A DNA stretch of 64,000 bases, from assembly GCA_021166775.1 (NCBI GenBank), contig JAJPEQ010000004.1, positions 1-64,000 of the forward strand, in the 5' to 3' direction. This document shows positions 33,897-42,900 of the stretch, in pieces. The translations under genes and the position numbers were made by a program. This DNA is from Comamonas sp. (GTDB lineage: Bacteria > Pseudomonadota > Gammaproteobacteria > Burkholderiales > Burkholderiaceae_C). The stretch's first letter is position 1; every line of letters begins with the position of its first letter. The notes beneath the pieces are model-generated. The model was not told the origin of the DNA. It was given only the letters and a program-made list of their open reading frames with translations, and searched no databases.

Positions 33897-35752
33897 ACAG
33901 CGACAAGATCATTCGCATCGGCGGCGCCTCGGGCTTCTGGGGCGATTCGAGCGTGGGCGCGCCGCAGCTCGTGGCCAGCGGCCAGGTGGACTACCTGGCG
34001 TTCGACTACCTGGCCGAGCTGACCATGTCCATCCTCGCGGCCGCGCGCATGAAAAAGCCCGAGCTGGGTTACGCGACGGACTTCGTCACCGTGGCGATGC
34101 GCAGCGTGCTCAAGGACGTCGTGGCGAAAGGCATACGCGTGGTGAGCAACGCCGGCGGCGTGAACCCCGAGGGCTGCGCCCAGGCGCTGCGCGCGCTGGC
34201 CGAGGAGCTGGGCGTGCAGGTCAAGATCGCCGTGGTGACGGGCGACGACGTGATGCCGCTGCTGCCTGCACTACGCGAGCAACAGCCCCCGGTGGCTGAG
34301 CTGCAGAGCGGCGCGCCGTTGCCCGCGCGGGTGGTGACGGCCAATGCCTACCTGGGTGCGCGGCCGATCCAGGCGGCGCTCGATGCGGGCGCGCAGATCG
34401 TCATCACCGGGCGCTGCGTCGATTCGGCGGTGACGCTGGGCATCCTCATGCATGAATTCGGCTGGCAGGCGGATGAGTTCGACCGCCTCGCGGGCGGGAG
34501 CCTCGCGGGCCACATCATCGAATGCGGTTGCCAGGGCACGGGCGGGCTGCACACCGACTGGCAGGCCGTGCCCGACTGGGCGCACATCGGCTACCCCATC
34601 GTCGAGTGTGAGCGTGATGGCAGCTTCACCGTCACCAAGCCCGCGGGCACGGGCGGGCTGGTGGCGCCGCAGGTTGTGGCCGAGCAGATGCTGTACGAAA
34701 TCCACGACCCCGCGGCCTACCTGCTGCCCGACGTGGTCTGCGACTTCACGCAGGTGACGATGGTGCAGACCGGGCCCGATCGCGTGCGCGTGACCGGCGC
34801 GCGCGGCCTGGCGCCGACGGGCAGCTACAAGGTCAGCGCCACGTATCTGGACGGCTACAAGACCTCGGCGCAGCTCACCATCGTGGGCCTGCAGGCCGTG
34901 GCCAAGGCGAGGCGCACCGGCGAGGCGATTTTCGAGCGCGTGGGCGAGCTGCTCGCCGCGCAGGGCCTGGCGCCGCTGTCGCGCACGCACCTGGAGGTGC
35001 TGGGCGCCGAAAGCGGCTGGGGTCCGCTCGCCGCGCCCGGGGCGCTCGCCACGCGCGAGGCGGTGCTGCGCCTCACGGCCTGCCATGCGGACAAGCGCGC
35101 GCTGGAGCTGCTGGCGCGCGAGATCGCACCCGCGGGCACCTCGTTTGCGCCCGGCACGACCGGGGCGGGCGGGCGCGCCAGCGTCTCGCCGCTGATCCGG
35201 CAGTACGCGTTCTTGCTGGACAAGGCGCAGCTTGCAGCGCGCGTGGTGCTCGATGGGGTGGAGGTGGCGCTGTCCACGCTCGATTCACCCGCTCTTGCGC
35301 TGGGACAGGGCAGGGGTGACGGTTCTGAATCAAATCAGGCTGAAGCGCAGGCAGGACAAGCGCGAGCAGCTATCAATACGGAATCAGCGGCAACCGTGGA
35401 ACTTCCGCTGATCCGCCTCGCCTGGGCGCGCTCGGGCGACAAGGGCGACACCTCCAACATCGGCGTGATCGCACGCCGACCCGAGTGGCTGCCCCTCCTG
35501 CGCGCGCAGCTCACGCCCGAGCGCGTGAAGGCGTATCTGGCGCACGCCATCCAGGGGCGCGTCACGCGCCACGAGGTGCCGGGCATCGCCGCCTTCAACT
35601 TCGTCTGCGAGCAGGCGCTGGGCGGCGGCGGCATGGCCTCGCTGAACAACGACGCGCTCGGCAAGGGTATGGCGCAGATGCTGCTCACGCTGCCCGTGCG
35701 CGTGCCCGCGGACCTGGCTTGGAATCTGACAACCCAAGGAGACCGATCATGA
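33893..35752 (+). CDS. atuA: AtuA-like acyclic terpene utilisation protein (DUF1446)
   Basis: This 619-residue protein starts with the DUF1446 domain (about residues 5-455). Family blocks are KIIRIGGASGFWGDS, AGGVNPEGCAQAL, VITGRCVDSAVTLG, IECGCQGTGGLHTDW and KPAGTGGLVAPQVV. A smaller C-terminal domain (about 505-605) begins IRLAWARSGDKGDTSNIGV. AtuA is needed for citronellol/geraniol growth in Pseudomonas and is thought to act on the 3-hydroxy-3-isohexenylglutaryl-CoA stage, but its exact reaction is not settled. The two domains are joined by a segment (about 478-496) encoded by a dispersed repeat. It is coupled to the ligase gene by a four-base overlap. Confidence 0.9.
   Translation: MNSDKIIRIGGASGFWGDSSVGAPQLVASGQVDYLAFDYLAELTMSILAAARMKKPELGYATDFVTVAMRSVLKDVVAKGIRVVSNAGGVNPEGCAQALRALAEELGVQVKIAVVTGDDVMPLLPALREQQPPVAELQSGAPLPARVVTANAYLGARPIQAALDAGAQIVITGRCVDSAVTLGILMHEFGWQADEFDRLAGGSLAGHIIECGCQGTGGLHTDWQAVPDWAHIGYPIVECERDGSFTVTKPAGTGGLVAPQVVAEQMLYEIHDPAAYLLPDVVCDFTQVTMVQTGPDRVRVTGARGLAPTGSYKVSATYLDGYKTSAQLTIVGLQAVAKARRTGEAIFERVGELLAAQGLAPLSRTHLEVLGAESGWGPLAAPGALATREAVLRLTACHADKRALELLAREIAPAGTSFAPGTTGAGGRASVSPLIRQYAFLLDKAQLAARVVLDGVEVALSTLDSPALALGQGRGDGSESNQAEAQAGQARAAINTESAATVELPLIRLAWARSGDKGDTSNIGVIARRPEWLPLLRAQLTPERVKAYLAHAIQGRVTRHEVPGIAAFNFVCEQALGGGGMASLNNDALGKGMAQMLLTLPVRVPADLAWNLTTQGDRS
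35326..35379 (+). repeat. Dispersed AGCAGCTATCAA repeat, copy B, read in frame inside atuA
   Basis: This copy lies between the DUF1446 and C-terminal domains of AtuA and is read as SNQAEAQAGQARAAINT. It is in the same orientation and the same reading frame as copy A in atuC (SN...GQAxAAI), with 16 codons between the shared ends in both. Confidence 0.85.
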
Positions 35753-37335
35753 ACGAGATGGACCCATCCCCGCAGCAGCGGCGCATCCGCCGCGTCGCGC
35801 TGGGCGACATGATCCACCGCAGCGCACTCAAATTCCCTGAGCGCACCGCCGTCGTCGATGGCGCGCTGCGCCTGAACTACGCCGAGCTCGACGCGCGCAG
35901 TTCGCGCTTCGCGCACCACCTGCTGCAGCAGATCGGCAGCGGCAGGCAGGTGGGCATGCTGTGCCTGAATTCGGCCGACATGATCGTGGCCTACAACGGC
36001 ATCCACAAGTCCGGCAACGTCTGGGTGCCGGTGAACGTGCGCCTGGACGCCGAGACCATCGCCTACATCCTGCGGCATGCCGAGGTGGCGGCCGTGGTGG
36101 TCGACGAGGCCTTCATGGCCATGCCCGCGCTGGCCCGGGTGCTGCACGATCTCGCGGTGCCGCTCATCCTCACCATGGCCGCGGCGCCCGTCGATGGGGC
36201 GACGCCACTGGCGCAGGCCGAACGCGGGCACGGCGCCGATCTGCCCGAGGTCACGATCGACAGCGAGCAGAGCGCGCTCATCATGTACACCAGCGGCACC
36301 ACCGGCCGGCCCAAGGGCGTGGTGCACTCGCATGCCTCGGTGGCCGCGGCCGTCATGGGCAACATGGCTGGCCTCTCGGTGACCGAGCAGGACGTGTTCT
36401 CGGGCGTGCTGCCGCTGTTTCACTGCGCGCAGCACTGCCTCGTGGCGACGGTGCATGCGGCCGGCGGTTGCGTGGTGCTGCTGCGCGGCTTCGTGCCCGA
36501 GGAGGTGCGCGATTCGATCACGCGCGAGCACTACACGGTCTTCACCGGCCTGCCGATGATGTATGGCGCGCTGCTGGCCGACCCGGCGTTTCGCGCGCCG
36601 TCACTGCGCCTGGCGATGTATGCGATGGCGCCGATTCCGAAGCCGCTCATCGCGCAGATCGCCGAGCGCATGACGGCCAACGTCATGCTCGCCACCGGGC
36701 AGACCGAGATGTATCCAGGCACCATGACCTTCCGCCCGCTCGACCATCCCGATCTGGACGCCAACTACTGGGGCAGCTCGCTGGCGCACAACGAGACGGC
36801 GGTGATGGACGACGAGGGCCGCCTGCTGGGCGAGGGCCAGCCCGGCGAGATCGTGCACCGCGGCGCCAACGCCATGCTCGGCTACTTCAAGGACCCCGAG
36901 GCCACGGCCGCCGCGCAGCGCTTCGGCTGGCACCACACGGGTGACCTCGGCATGTGGGGGCCGCATGGGCAGATGATGTTCCTGGACCGCAAGAAGGACA
37001 TGATCAAGAGCGGCGGCGAGAACGTCGCCAGCGTCAAGGTCGAGGCCGTGATCCTCGCGCACCCGGGCGTGGCGGGCGTGGGCGTGATCGGCGTGGCGCA
37101 CCCGCGCTGGATCGAGGCGGTCTGCGCCTTCGTGGTGAAGAAGCCCGGCGCCGAACTCGACGAAGCGGCGCTGCTCGCGCACTGCCGCCAGCACCTGGGG
37201 GGCTTCGAGGTGCCCAAGCTCATCCGCTTCGTCGAGCAGCTGCCCGCGACTTCCACCGGCAAGGTGCAGAAGCACGTGCTGCGCAAGCAGTTCGAGGCCC
37301 TGGCGCAGGAGGCCTGGGATAGCGAAGGAGCGTGA
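35749..37335 (+). CDS. AMP-forming acyl-CoA ligase (AtuH-like)
   Basis: This 528-residue adenylate-forming enzyme has the P-loop-like MYTSGTTGRPKGVVHSH near residue 185, LATGQTEMYPGT as the ATP/AMP motif and WHHTGDLGMWG with the conserved Asp near 395. DRKKDMIKSGGENVASVKVE marks the hinge, and PATSTGKVQKHVLR carries the catalytic Lys. It activates a carboxylic acid with ATP and CoA. As the last gene of the atu-like operon it probably makes citronellyl-CoA or another branched acyl-CoA. The 290 bases downstream to the next gene hold no recognised gene. Confidence 0.9.
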   Translation: MNEMDPSPQQRRIRRVALGDMIHRSALKFPERTAVVDGALRLNYAELDARSSRFAHHLLQQIGSGRQVGMLCLNSADMIVAYNGIHKSGNVWVPVNVRLDAETIAYILRHAEVAAVVVDEAFMAMPALARVLHDLAVPLILTMAAAPVDGATPLAQAERGHGADLPEVTIDSEQSALIMYTSGTTGRPKGVVHSHASVAAAVMGNMAGLSVTEQDVFSGVLPLFHCAQHCLVATVHAAGGCVVLLRGFVPEEVRDSITREHYTVFTGLPMMYGALLADPAFRAPSLRLAMYAMAPIPKPLIAQIAERMTANVMLATGQTEMYPGTMTFRPLDHPDLDANYWGSSLAHNETAVMDDEGRLLGEGQPGEIVHRGANAMLGYFKDPEATAAAQRFGWHHTGDLGMWGPHGQMMFLDRKKDMIKSGGENVASVKVEAVILAHPGVAGVGVIGVAHPRWIEAVCAFVVKKPGAELDEAALLAHCRQHLGGFEVPKLIRFVEQLPATSTGKVQKHVLRKQFEALAQEAWDSEGA

Positions 37336-37625
37336 AACGCGCAGCTGGCGGCCAGTAGCTGCGGCAGGGCGATCTGATCGCGTGGGCGAGCGACTTGTGC
37401 CGACTTCAATTACCCGAGCCTGATCCGCTTCGTTGACGCGCTGTCATGCGCGCTTGGGCGATTGCGAGGGGCCCAAGCCGGGAGACTTTCACGGGCAGGC
37501 CGATGGCATCGGTGCTTGTCAATCGGTGGTGTTTCTTGATCCAAATGGACTAACACAATAGGCTTGCCAGGTTTGATTGGCCAACCCTATGATTTGAAAA
37601 CTCGGGGGAATTCAAGGAGAGCTTC

Positions 37626-38237
37626 ATGTTGAAAAATCTGGTCTTTTTGGCGGCAGGTGTCTTGGCTGCGACGGCGGGCGTGAGCCATGCCAGTCCGATT
37701 TCCCTGACCGGCAGCACGGTGGACTACCAAGTTGTATCAACGCCGGGCAATGGCAATGCCAGTGGCTCAGCGGTGGCGGGAGCGGGTACCGATGTGTACT
37801 ATCCCTATACCTATTTGAATTTTGATTTCAATGCGGGGGCTGATCAGGACATATTCCAGATCAGCGTGAACGAGGGAAATCCTTGGTGCACCCTGGCAGC
37901 GAACTGCGCCACCGAAGGCACGCCGACGACGATCACCTTGTCCAGTCTTCTGTTTTCGGGTGGCGGCCTCGCCAGCATCAATTTCCTGGTCAACCCCTTG
38001 AACATGTTCGTGTCGTCGATTGCTGCCGATGCGGTCACGTTCATGTTCAACGAGCCTTTTGGTTTTAATACGACAGCCGGGCAAATCGTGCTTTCCGCGC
38101 AGTTTGTCGGTGGCGATGTGCCCGTAGGGGTCACGCCACTACCAGGTGCAGCCTTGTTATTCGGCTCGGCACTGCTTGGAGGCGGTTTACTGCGCCGGAA
38201 AAATCGCGGTTCAAACAAGGTGGATGTGGCGGCGTGA
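37626..38237 (+). CDS. Secreted protein with VPLPA/PEP-CTERM-like sorting signal
   Basis: This 203-residue exported protein begins with a signal peptide (MLKNLVFLAAGVLAATAGVSHA). A Gly/Ser/Asn-rich beta-type middle follows, and the tail is VTPLPGAALLFGSALLGGGLLRRK: a Pro-Leu-Pro motif, one membrane span and a basic end, as in VPLPA-CTERM/PEP-CTERM proteins cut by exosortases. Such proteins are usually tied to exopolysaccharide production. No exosortase gene is in the window. Base use is visibly more AT-rich than in neighbouring genes, suggesting acquisition. AAGGAG lies nine bases before the ATG. A hairpin terminator follows at 38314. Confidence 0.78.
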   Translation: MLKNLVFLAAGVLAATAGVSHASPISLTGSTVDYQVVSTPGNGNASGSAVAGAGTDVYYPYTYLNFDFNAGADQDIFQISVNEGNPWCTLAANCATEGTPTTITLSSLLFSGGGLASINFLVNPLNMFVSSIAADAVTFMFNEPFGFNTTAGQIVLSAQFVGGDVPVGVTPLPGAALLFGSALLGGGLLRRKNRGSNKVDVAA

Positions 38238-38313
38238 GCCTTCGATAGGCCCTGCGACGCTTGGTGAAACCGAGCGTTCGGCGTTCCTTCAAGTCTCGTG
38301 GCGCATGCCATTG

Positions 38314-38338
38314 AAAAGCGGCTTTCAAGTCGCTTTTT
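38314..38338 (+). terminator. Rho-independent terminator
   Basis: A nine-base stem, AAAAGCGGC pairing with GTCGCTTTT (one G-T pair), around a TTTCAA loop is followed by T. It ends the CTERM-like gene and lies about 60 bases before the MFS gene. Confidence 0.8.
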
Positions 38339-38398
38339 GTTGTTCAGGCATCAGTTGAGACTGCTGCTCACTGGTGCCGGTGAGCGAAAAATCGCGCC

Positions 38399-39901
38399 AT
38401 GTTTGCCATTCCCTCTTCTGCGGCTGCCCGTCGCGGCAGGATCCTCGCTGGCCTGATGGCGATGATGATGCTGGCGGCGATGGACACCACCATCGTCTCC
38501 ACCGCCATCCCGCAGATCGTGGGCGAGCTCGGCGGGCTGGCGCTCGTGAGCTGGGTGTTTTCCATCTACCTCGTGGCGCAGACGGTCACGATTCCGATCT
38601 ACGGCAAGCTCTCCGATCTGTTCGGGCGCAAGCCCGTGCTGCTGGGCGGCACGGTGCTGTTCCTGCTCGGCTCGGTGGCGTGCTCCGCCGCGTGGAACAT
38701 GCCTGCGCTGATCGCGTTTCGTGGTCTGCAGGGGCTGGGCGCGGGCGCCATCATGGCCACGGTGATGACGCTCGCGGGCGATCTCTACACCGTACAGGAG
38801 CGCGGCGCGGTGCAGGGCTGGCTGTCCAGCGTCTGGGGCATGGCCGCCATCGCCGGGCCGCTGCTGGGCGGGGCGTTCGCCGAATACGCCTCGTGGCGCT
38901 GGATCTTCCTCGTGAACCTGCCGATCGGCGCGGTGGCGCTGGCGCTCATCGGGCGCGCGCTGCATGAGGCATTTCATCGGCGCGAGGCGCGCATCGACGG
39001 GGCGGGCGCGGCCCTGCTGCTGTTGGCGCTGGGCCTGCTGATTTTCGGCGTGCTCGAAGGCGGGCAGCGCTGGCCCTGGGCCTCGTGGCCCGTGGCGCTG
39101 GTGTTCGCTCTCGCCGCGCTGGCCATCGCGGCGCTGGTGTGGGTGCAGCGGCGCGCCGCCGAGCCGGTGCTGCCCGGCTGGCTGTGGCGGCGGCGCGAGC
39201 TGCTGGGCTCCAACCTCGCGGCCATCGGCATGGGTCTGGTGATGATGGCGCCCAGCGTCTACCTGCCCACCTTCCTGCAATCGGTGCAGTCGCTGGGCGC
39301 GATCGCGGCCGGGCTGGTGCTCGCCGCCATCAGCATGGGCTGGCCGGTGGCCTCGGCGCTGTCGCCGCCGCTGTATGCGCGCCTCGGTTTTCGGGATGCG
39401 GGCCTGGGCGGCTGTGCGCTCATCCTGCTGTCCTCGCTGGCCTTCCTGTGGATGCCGCGACCGCAGCCGGTGGCTCTGGTGTTGCTCGACCAGATCCTGC
39501 TGGGTGCGGGGCTGGGGTTCTTCTCCACGCCGATTCTCGTGGGCATGCAGTCCACGGTGGACTGGGGGCGGCGCGGCGTGGTGACGGGCTCGCACATGTT
39601 CTCGCGCTACCTCGGCCAGAGTCTGGGGGCGGCGCTCTTCGGCGCCATCTTCAACGCCACGCTGGGCGCGCATCTCGCGGCCGCGCCGCAGACCCTGGCC
39701 GCACGCCTGCCTGCCGATGTGGACGCGGTCATCGGCGCGCTGCACTCCCCCGCCACCGATACGGCCGTGGCGGGGTATCTGCGCGCGGGTATCGGCGTCG
39801 CGACCGACCAGCTTTACGTGGGCATGAGCGTGATCGCCGTGCTGATGCTGCTCGTGTTGTTGATCGCACCTCGGCGCTTTCCCGTTCTGGAAGAAAAGTA
39901 G
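38399..39901 (+). CDS. MFS drug exporter, DHA2 (EmrB/QacA) family
   Basis: This 500-residue protein has about 14 hydrophobic segments. The DHA2 opening is LMAMMMLAAMDTTIVSTAIPQIVGEL, with the D-x-T-I-V motif in the first span. Motif A reads GKLSDLFGRKPVLLGG, and motif C of antiporters reads VWGMAAIAGPLLGGAFAEY. It probably exports toxic organic compounds or intermediates with proton antiport across the inner membrane. It is a single gene with a terminator before it and putA after it. The substrate is unknown. Confidence 0.9.
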   Translation: MFAIPSSAAARRGRILAGLMAMMMLAAMDTTIVSTAIPQIVGELGGLALVSWVFSIYLVAQTVTIPIYGKLSDLFGRKPVLLGGTVLFLLGSVACSAAWNMPALIAFRGLQGLGAGAIMATVMTLAGDLYTVQERGAVQGWLSSVWGMAAIAGPLLGGAFAEYASWRWIFLVNLPIGAVALALIGRALHEAFHRREARIDGAGAALLLLALGLLIFGVLEGGQRWPWASWPVALVFALAALAIAALVWVQRRAAEPVLPGWLWRRRELLGSNLAAIGMGLVMMAPSVYLPTFLQSVQSLGAIAAGLVLAAISMGWPVASALSPPLYARLGFRDAGLGGCALILLSSLAFLWMPRPQPVALVLLDQILLGAGLGFFSTPILVGMQSTVDWGRRGVVTGSHMFSRYLGQSLGAALFGAIFNATLGAHLAAAPQTLAARLPADVDAVIGALHSPATDTAVAGYLRAGIGVATDQLYVGMSVIAVLMLLVLLIAPRRFPVLEEK

Positions 39902-39906
39902 AACAA

Positions 39907-39925
39907 AGGGTTAACCCTAGTTACC
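39907..39925 (+). promoter_or_regulatory. Candidate PutA operator
   Basis: The perfect palindrome AGGGTTAACCCT (39907-39918) is followed by a second, imperfect GTTA-CC half (39920-39925). It is the only strong symmetry in the short space before putA, and PutA proteins with an N-terminal ribbon-helix-helix repress their own gene. Binding is inferred. Confidence 0.5.
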
Positions 39926-39984
39926 TTTTCCCTGTGCCCGGGCGCAAGATCGGCGCTTTCCTTTCACCGTTCATCGAGAGCCGC

Positions 39985-42900
39985 ATGTCCGCCACCACTC
40001 TGGGTATCAAAGTCGACGACACGCAGCGCCAGCGCATCCATGCCGCCGCGCAGCAGATCGGCCGCACGCCGCACTGGCTGGTCAAGCAGGCGGCGCTGCT
40101 GTACGTGGATGCGATCGAACGCGGCGTGCATGAAATCCGCCTGCAGGGCCTGCCCGGCAGCGCCCCGGACGAGGCCGAAGAAGTGTCACCACCGGCACCG
40201 CACGAAGTGCAACCCTTCCTGGCCTTCGCTCAGTCCATCCTGCCGCAGACGCCGCTGCGCGCGGCCATCACCGCCGGCTGGCACCGGCCCGAGCCCGAGT
40301 GCCTCGCGGCGCTGCTGCCGCAGGCGCGTGCGCACGACGACGAACAGGCCGCCCAGGTGCGCGCGCTCGCGACGCGCCTGGTGCAAGGTCTGCGCGAGGC
40401 GCCTGTCACCAGCGGCGTGGCGGCGCTGGTGCAGGAGTTTTCGCTGTCCAGCCAGGAGGGTGTGGCGCTGATGTGCCTGGCCGAGGCGCTGCTGCGCATC
40501 CCCGACCGGGCCACGCGCGACGCGCTCATCCGCGACAAGATCAGTCACGGCGACTGGCGCGCGCACGTCGGGCGCTCGCCCTCGCTCTTCGTCAACGCCG
40601 CGGCCTGGGGCCTGGTGCTCACGGGCAAACTCACCGCCACCAGCAGCGAAAAGACGCTTTCGGCGGCCCTGACGCGCGTCATCGGCAAGGGCGGTGAGCC
40701 GCTGATCCGCCAGGGCGTGCACCGCGCGATGAAGCTCATGGGCGAACAGTTCGTTACCGGCCAGAACATCGCCGAGGCGCTGGCCAACAGCCGCGCGCAC
40801 GAGAAGCAGGGATTTCGCTACAGCTACGACATGCTGGGCGAGGCCGCCACCACCGAGCAGGACGCGCAGCGCTACCTGGCCGACTACCAGCAGGCGATCC
40901 ACGCCATCGGCAGCGCTTCCAATGGGCGCGGCATCTTCGACGGGCCGGGCATCTCGATCAAGCTCTCGGCGCTGCACCCACGCTATGCGCGTGGCCAGTA
41001 CGAGCGCGTGATGAGCGAACTGCTGCCGCGCGTGCTGCACCTGGCGGAGCTGGCGCGCCAGTACGACATCGGCATGAACATCGACGCCGAGGAGGCCGAC
41101 CGGCTCGAGCTTTCGCTCGATCTGCTCGAAGCGCTGTGCGCCGCGCCCTCGCTCAAGGGCTGGAGCGGCATCGGCTTCGTCGTGCAGGCCTACCAGAAGC
41201 GCTGCCCGCAGGTCATCGACTATCTTGTGGACCTGGCGCGGCGCAGCCGCCGCCGCCTCATGGTGCGCCTGGTCAAGGGCGCGTACTGGGACAGCGAAAT
41301 CAAGCGTTCGCAGATCGACGGCCACGCCGGCTACCCGGTCTACACGCGCAAGGCCTACACCGATGTGAGCTACCTCGCCTGCGCGAAAAAGCTGCTGTCC
41401 GCGCCCGACGCCGTCTACCCGCAGTTCGCCACGCACAATGCGCAGACGCTCGCCAGCATCCACCATCTGGCGCAGGCCGTGGGCGGCAGCTACTACAGCG
41501 GCCAGTACGAATTTCAATGCCTGCATGGCATGGGCGAGCCGCTGTATGCGCAGGTCGTCGGCCCCACGGCCGAGGGCAAGCTGGCGCGGCCCTGCCGCAT
41601 CTACGCGCCCGTGGGCAACCACGAGACGCTGCTCGCCTACCTCGTGCGCCGTTTGCTGGAAAACGGCGCCAACACCTCGTTCGTCAACCGCATCGGCGAT
41701 GCTTCCGTGCCGGTGGCCGAACTGGTGCAGGACCCGGTGCAGGAGGTGCTGCGCATCGCGCAGGAGGAGGGGCAGCTGGGCGCGCCGCACCCGCGCATTG
41801 CGCTGCCGATCGACCTCTACGCCGGGCAGGGCGTGCTCGCGCGCACCAACTCGCAGGGTTTGAATCTGGCGAACGAGCAGCGCCTGGCGTCGCTGGCCGT
41901 GGCGCTGCTGCAAAGCACCAGCCGACCGTGGTTTGCGGCCGCTCCCGGGGTGGCCACACCGGCCGATCCGGCACGGGACCCGGCGTGGGAGCCGGTGCGC
42001 AACCCGGCGGAGCTTGGCGATGTCGTCGGCTGGGTGCGCGAGGCAAGCGCGCCGGACGTGGATGCGGCGGCCCGGCGCGCCGCGCAGGCGCTGCCGATCT
42101 GGGCCGGCATGCCGCCGTCGGGACGCGCGGACGTGCTCCTGCGCACCGCCGATCTGCTGGAGCAGCGCGGCCAGACGCTCATGGGCTTGGTCCAGCGCGA
42201 AGCCGGCAAGACGCTGGCCGCGGCCCTGGGCGAGGTGCGCGAAGCGGCCGACTTCATGCGCTACTACGGCGCGCAGGTGGCTGCGCATTTCGACAACGCG
42301 GCGCAGCGCCCGCTGGGCGTGGTGCTGGCCATCAGCCCGTGGAACTTTCCGCTCGCGATCTTCGCCGGGCAGGTGGCGGCGGCGCTGGCGGCGGGCAACG
42401 CGGTGCTGGCCAAGCCGGCGGAGCAGACGCCGCTCACCGCGGCCGCGATGGTCGCGATTTTTCACGAGGCCGGCGTGCCGCACGACGTGCTGCAGCTGCT
42501 GCCCGGGCGCGGCGAGACCGTGGGCGCGCAGCTCGTCGCGCACCCGCAGGTCGCGGGCGTGATGTTCACCGGCTCCACCGAGGTGGCGCGGCTCATCAAC
42601 CGGCAGCTCGCCACGCGCCTGTCGCCCTCGGGGCGCGTGATTCCGCTGATCGCTGAAACCGGCGGGCTCAACGCCATGGTGGTCGATTCCTCGGCGCTGG
42701 CCGAGCAGGTGGTGCTGGACGTGCTGGCCTCGGCCTTCGATTCGGCCGGGCAGCGCTGCTCGGCGCTGCGCTTGCTGTGCCTGCAGGAGGACGTGGCCGA
42801 GCGCCAGATGACGATGCTCAAGGCGGCGCTGCAGGAGTGGAGCATGGGCAACCCCGATCGCCTCTCCACCGACATCGGCCCCGTCATCGACGAAGCGGCG

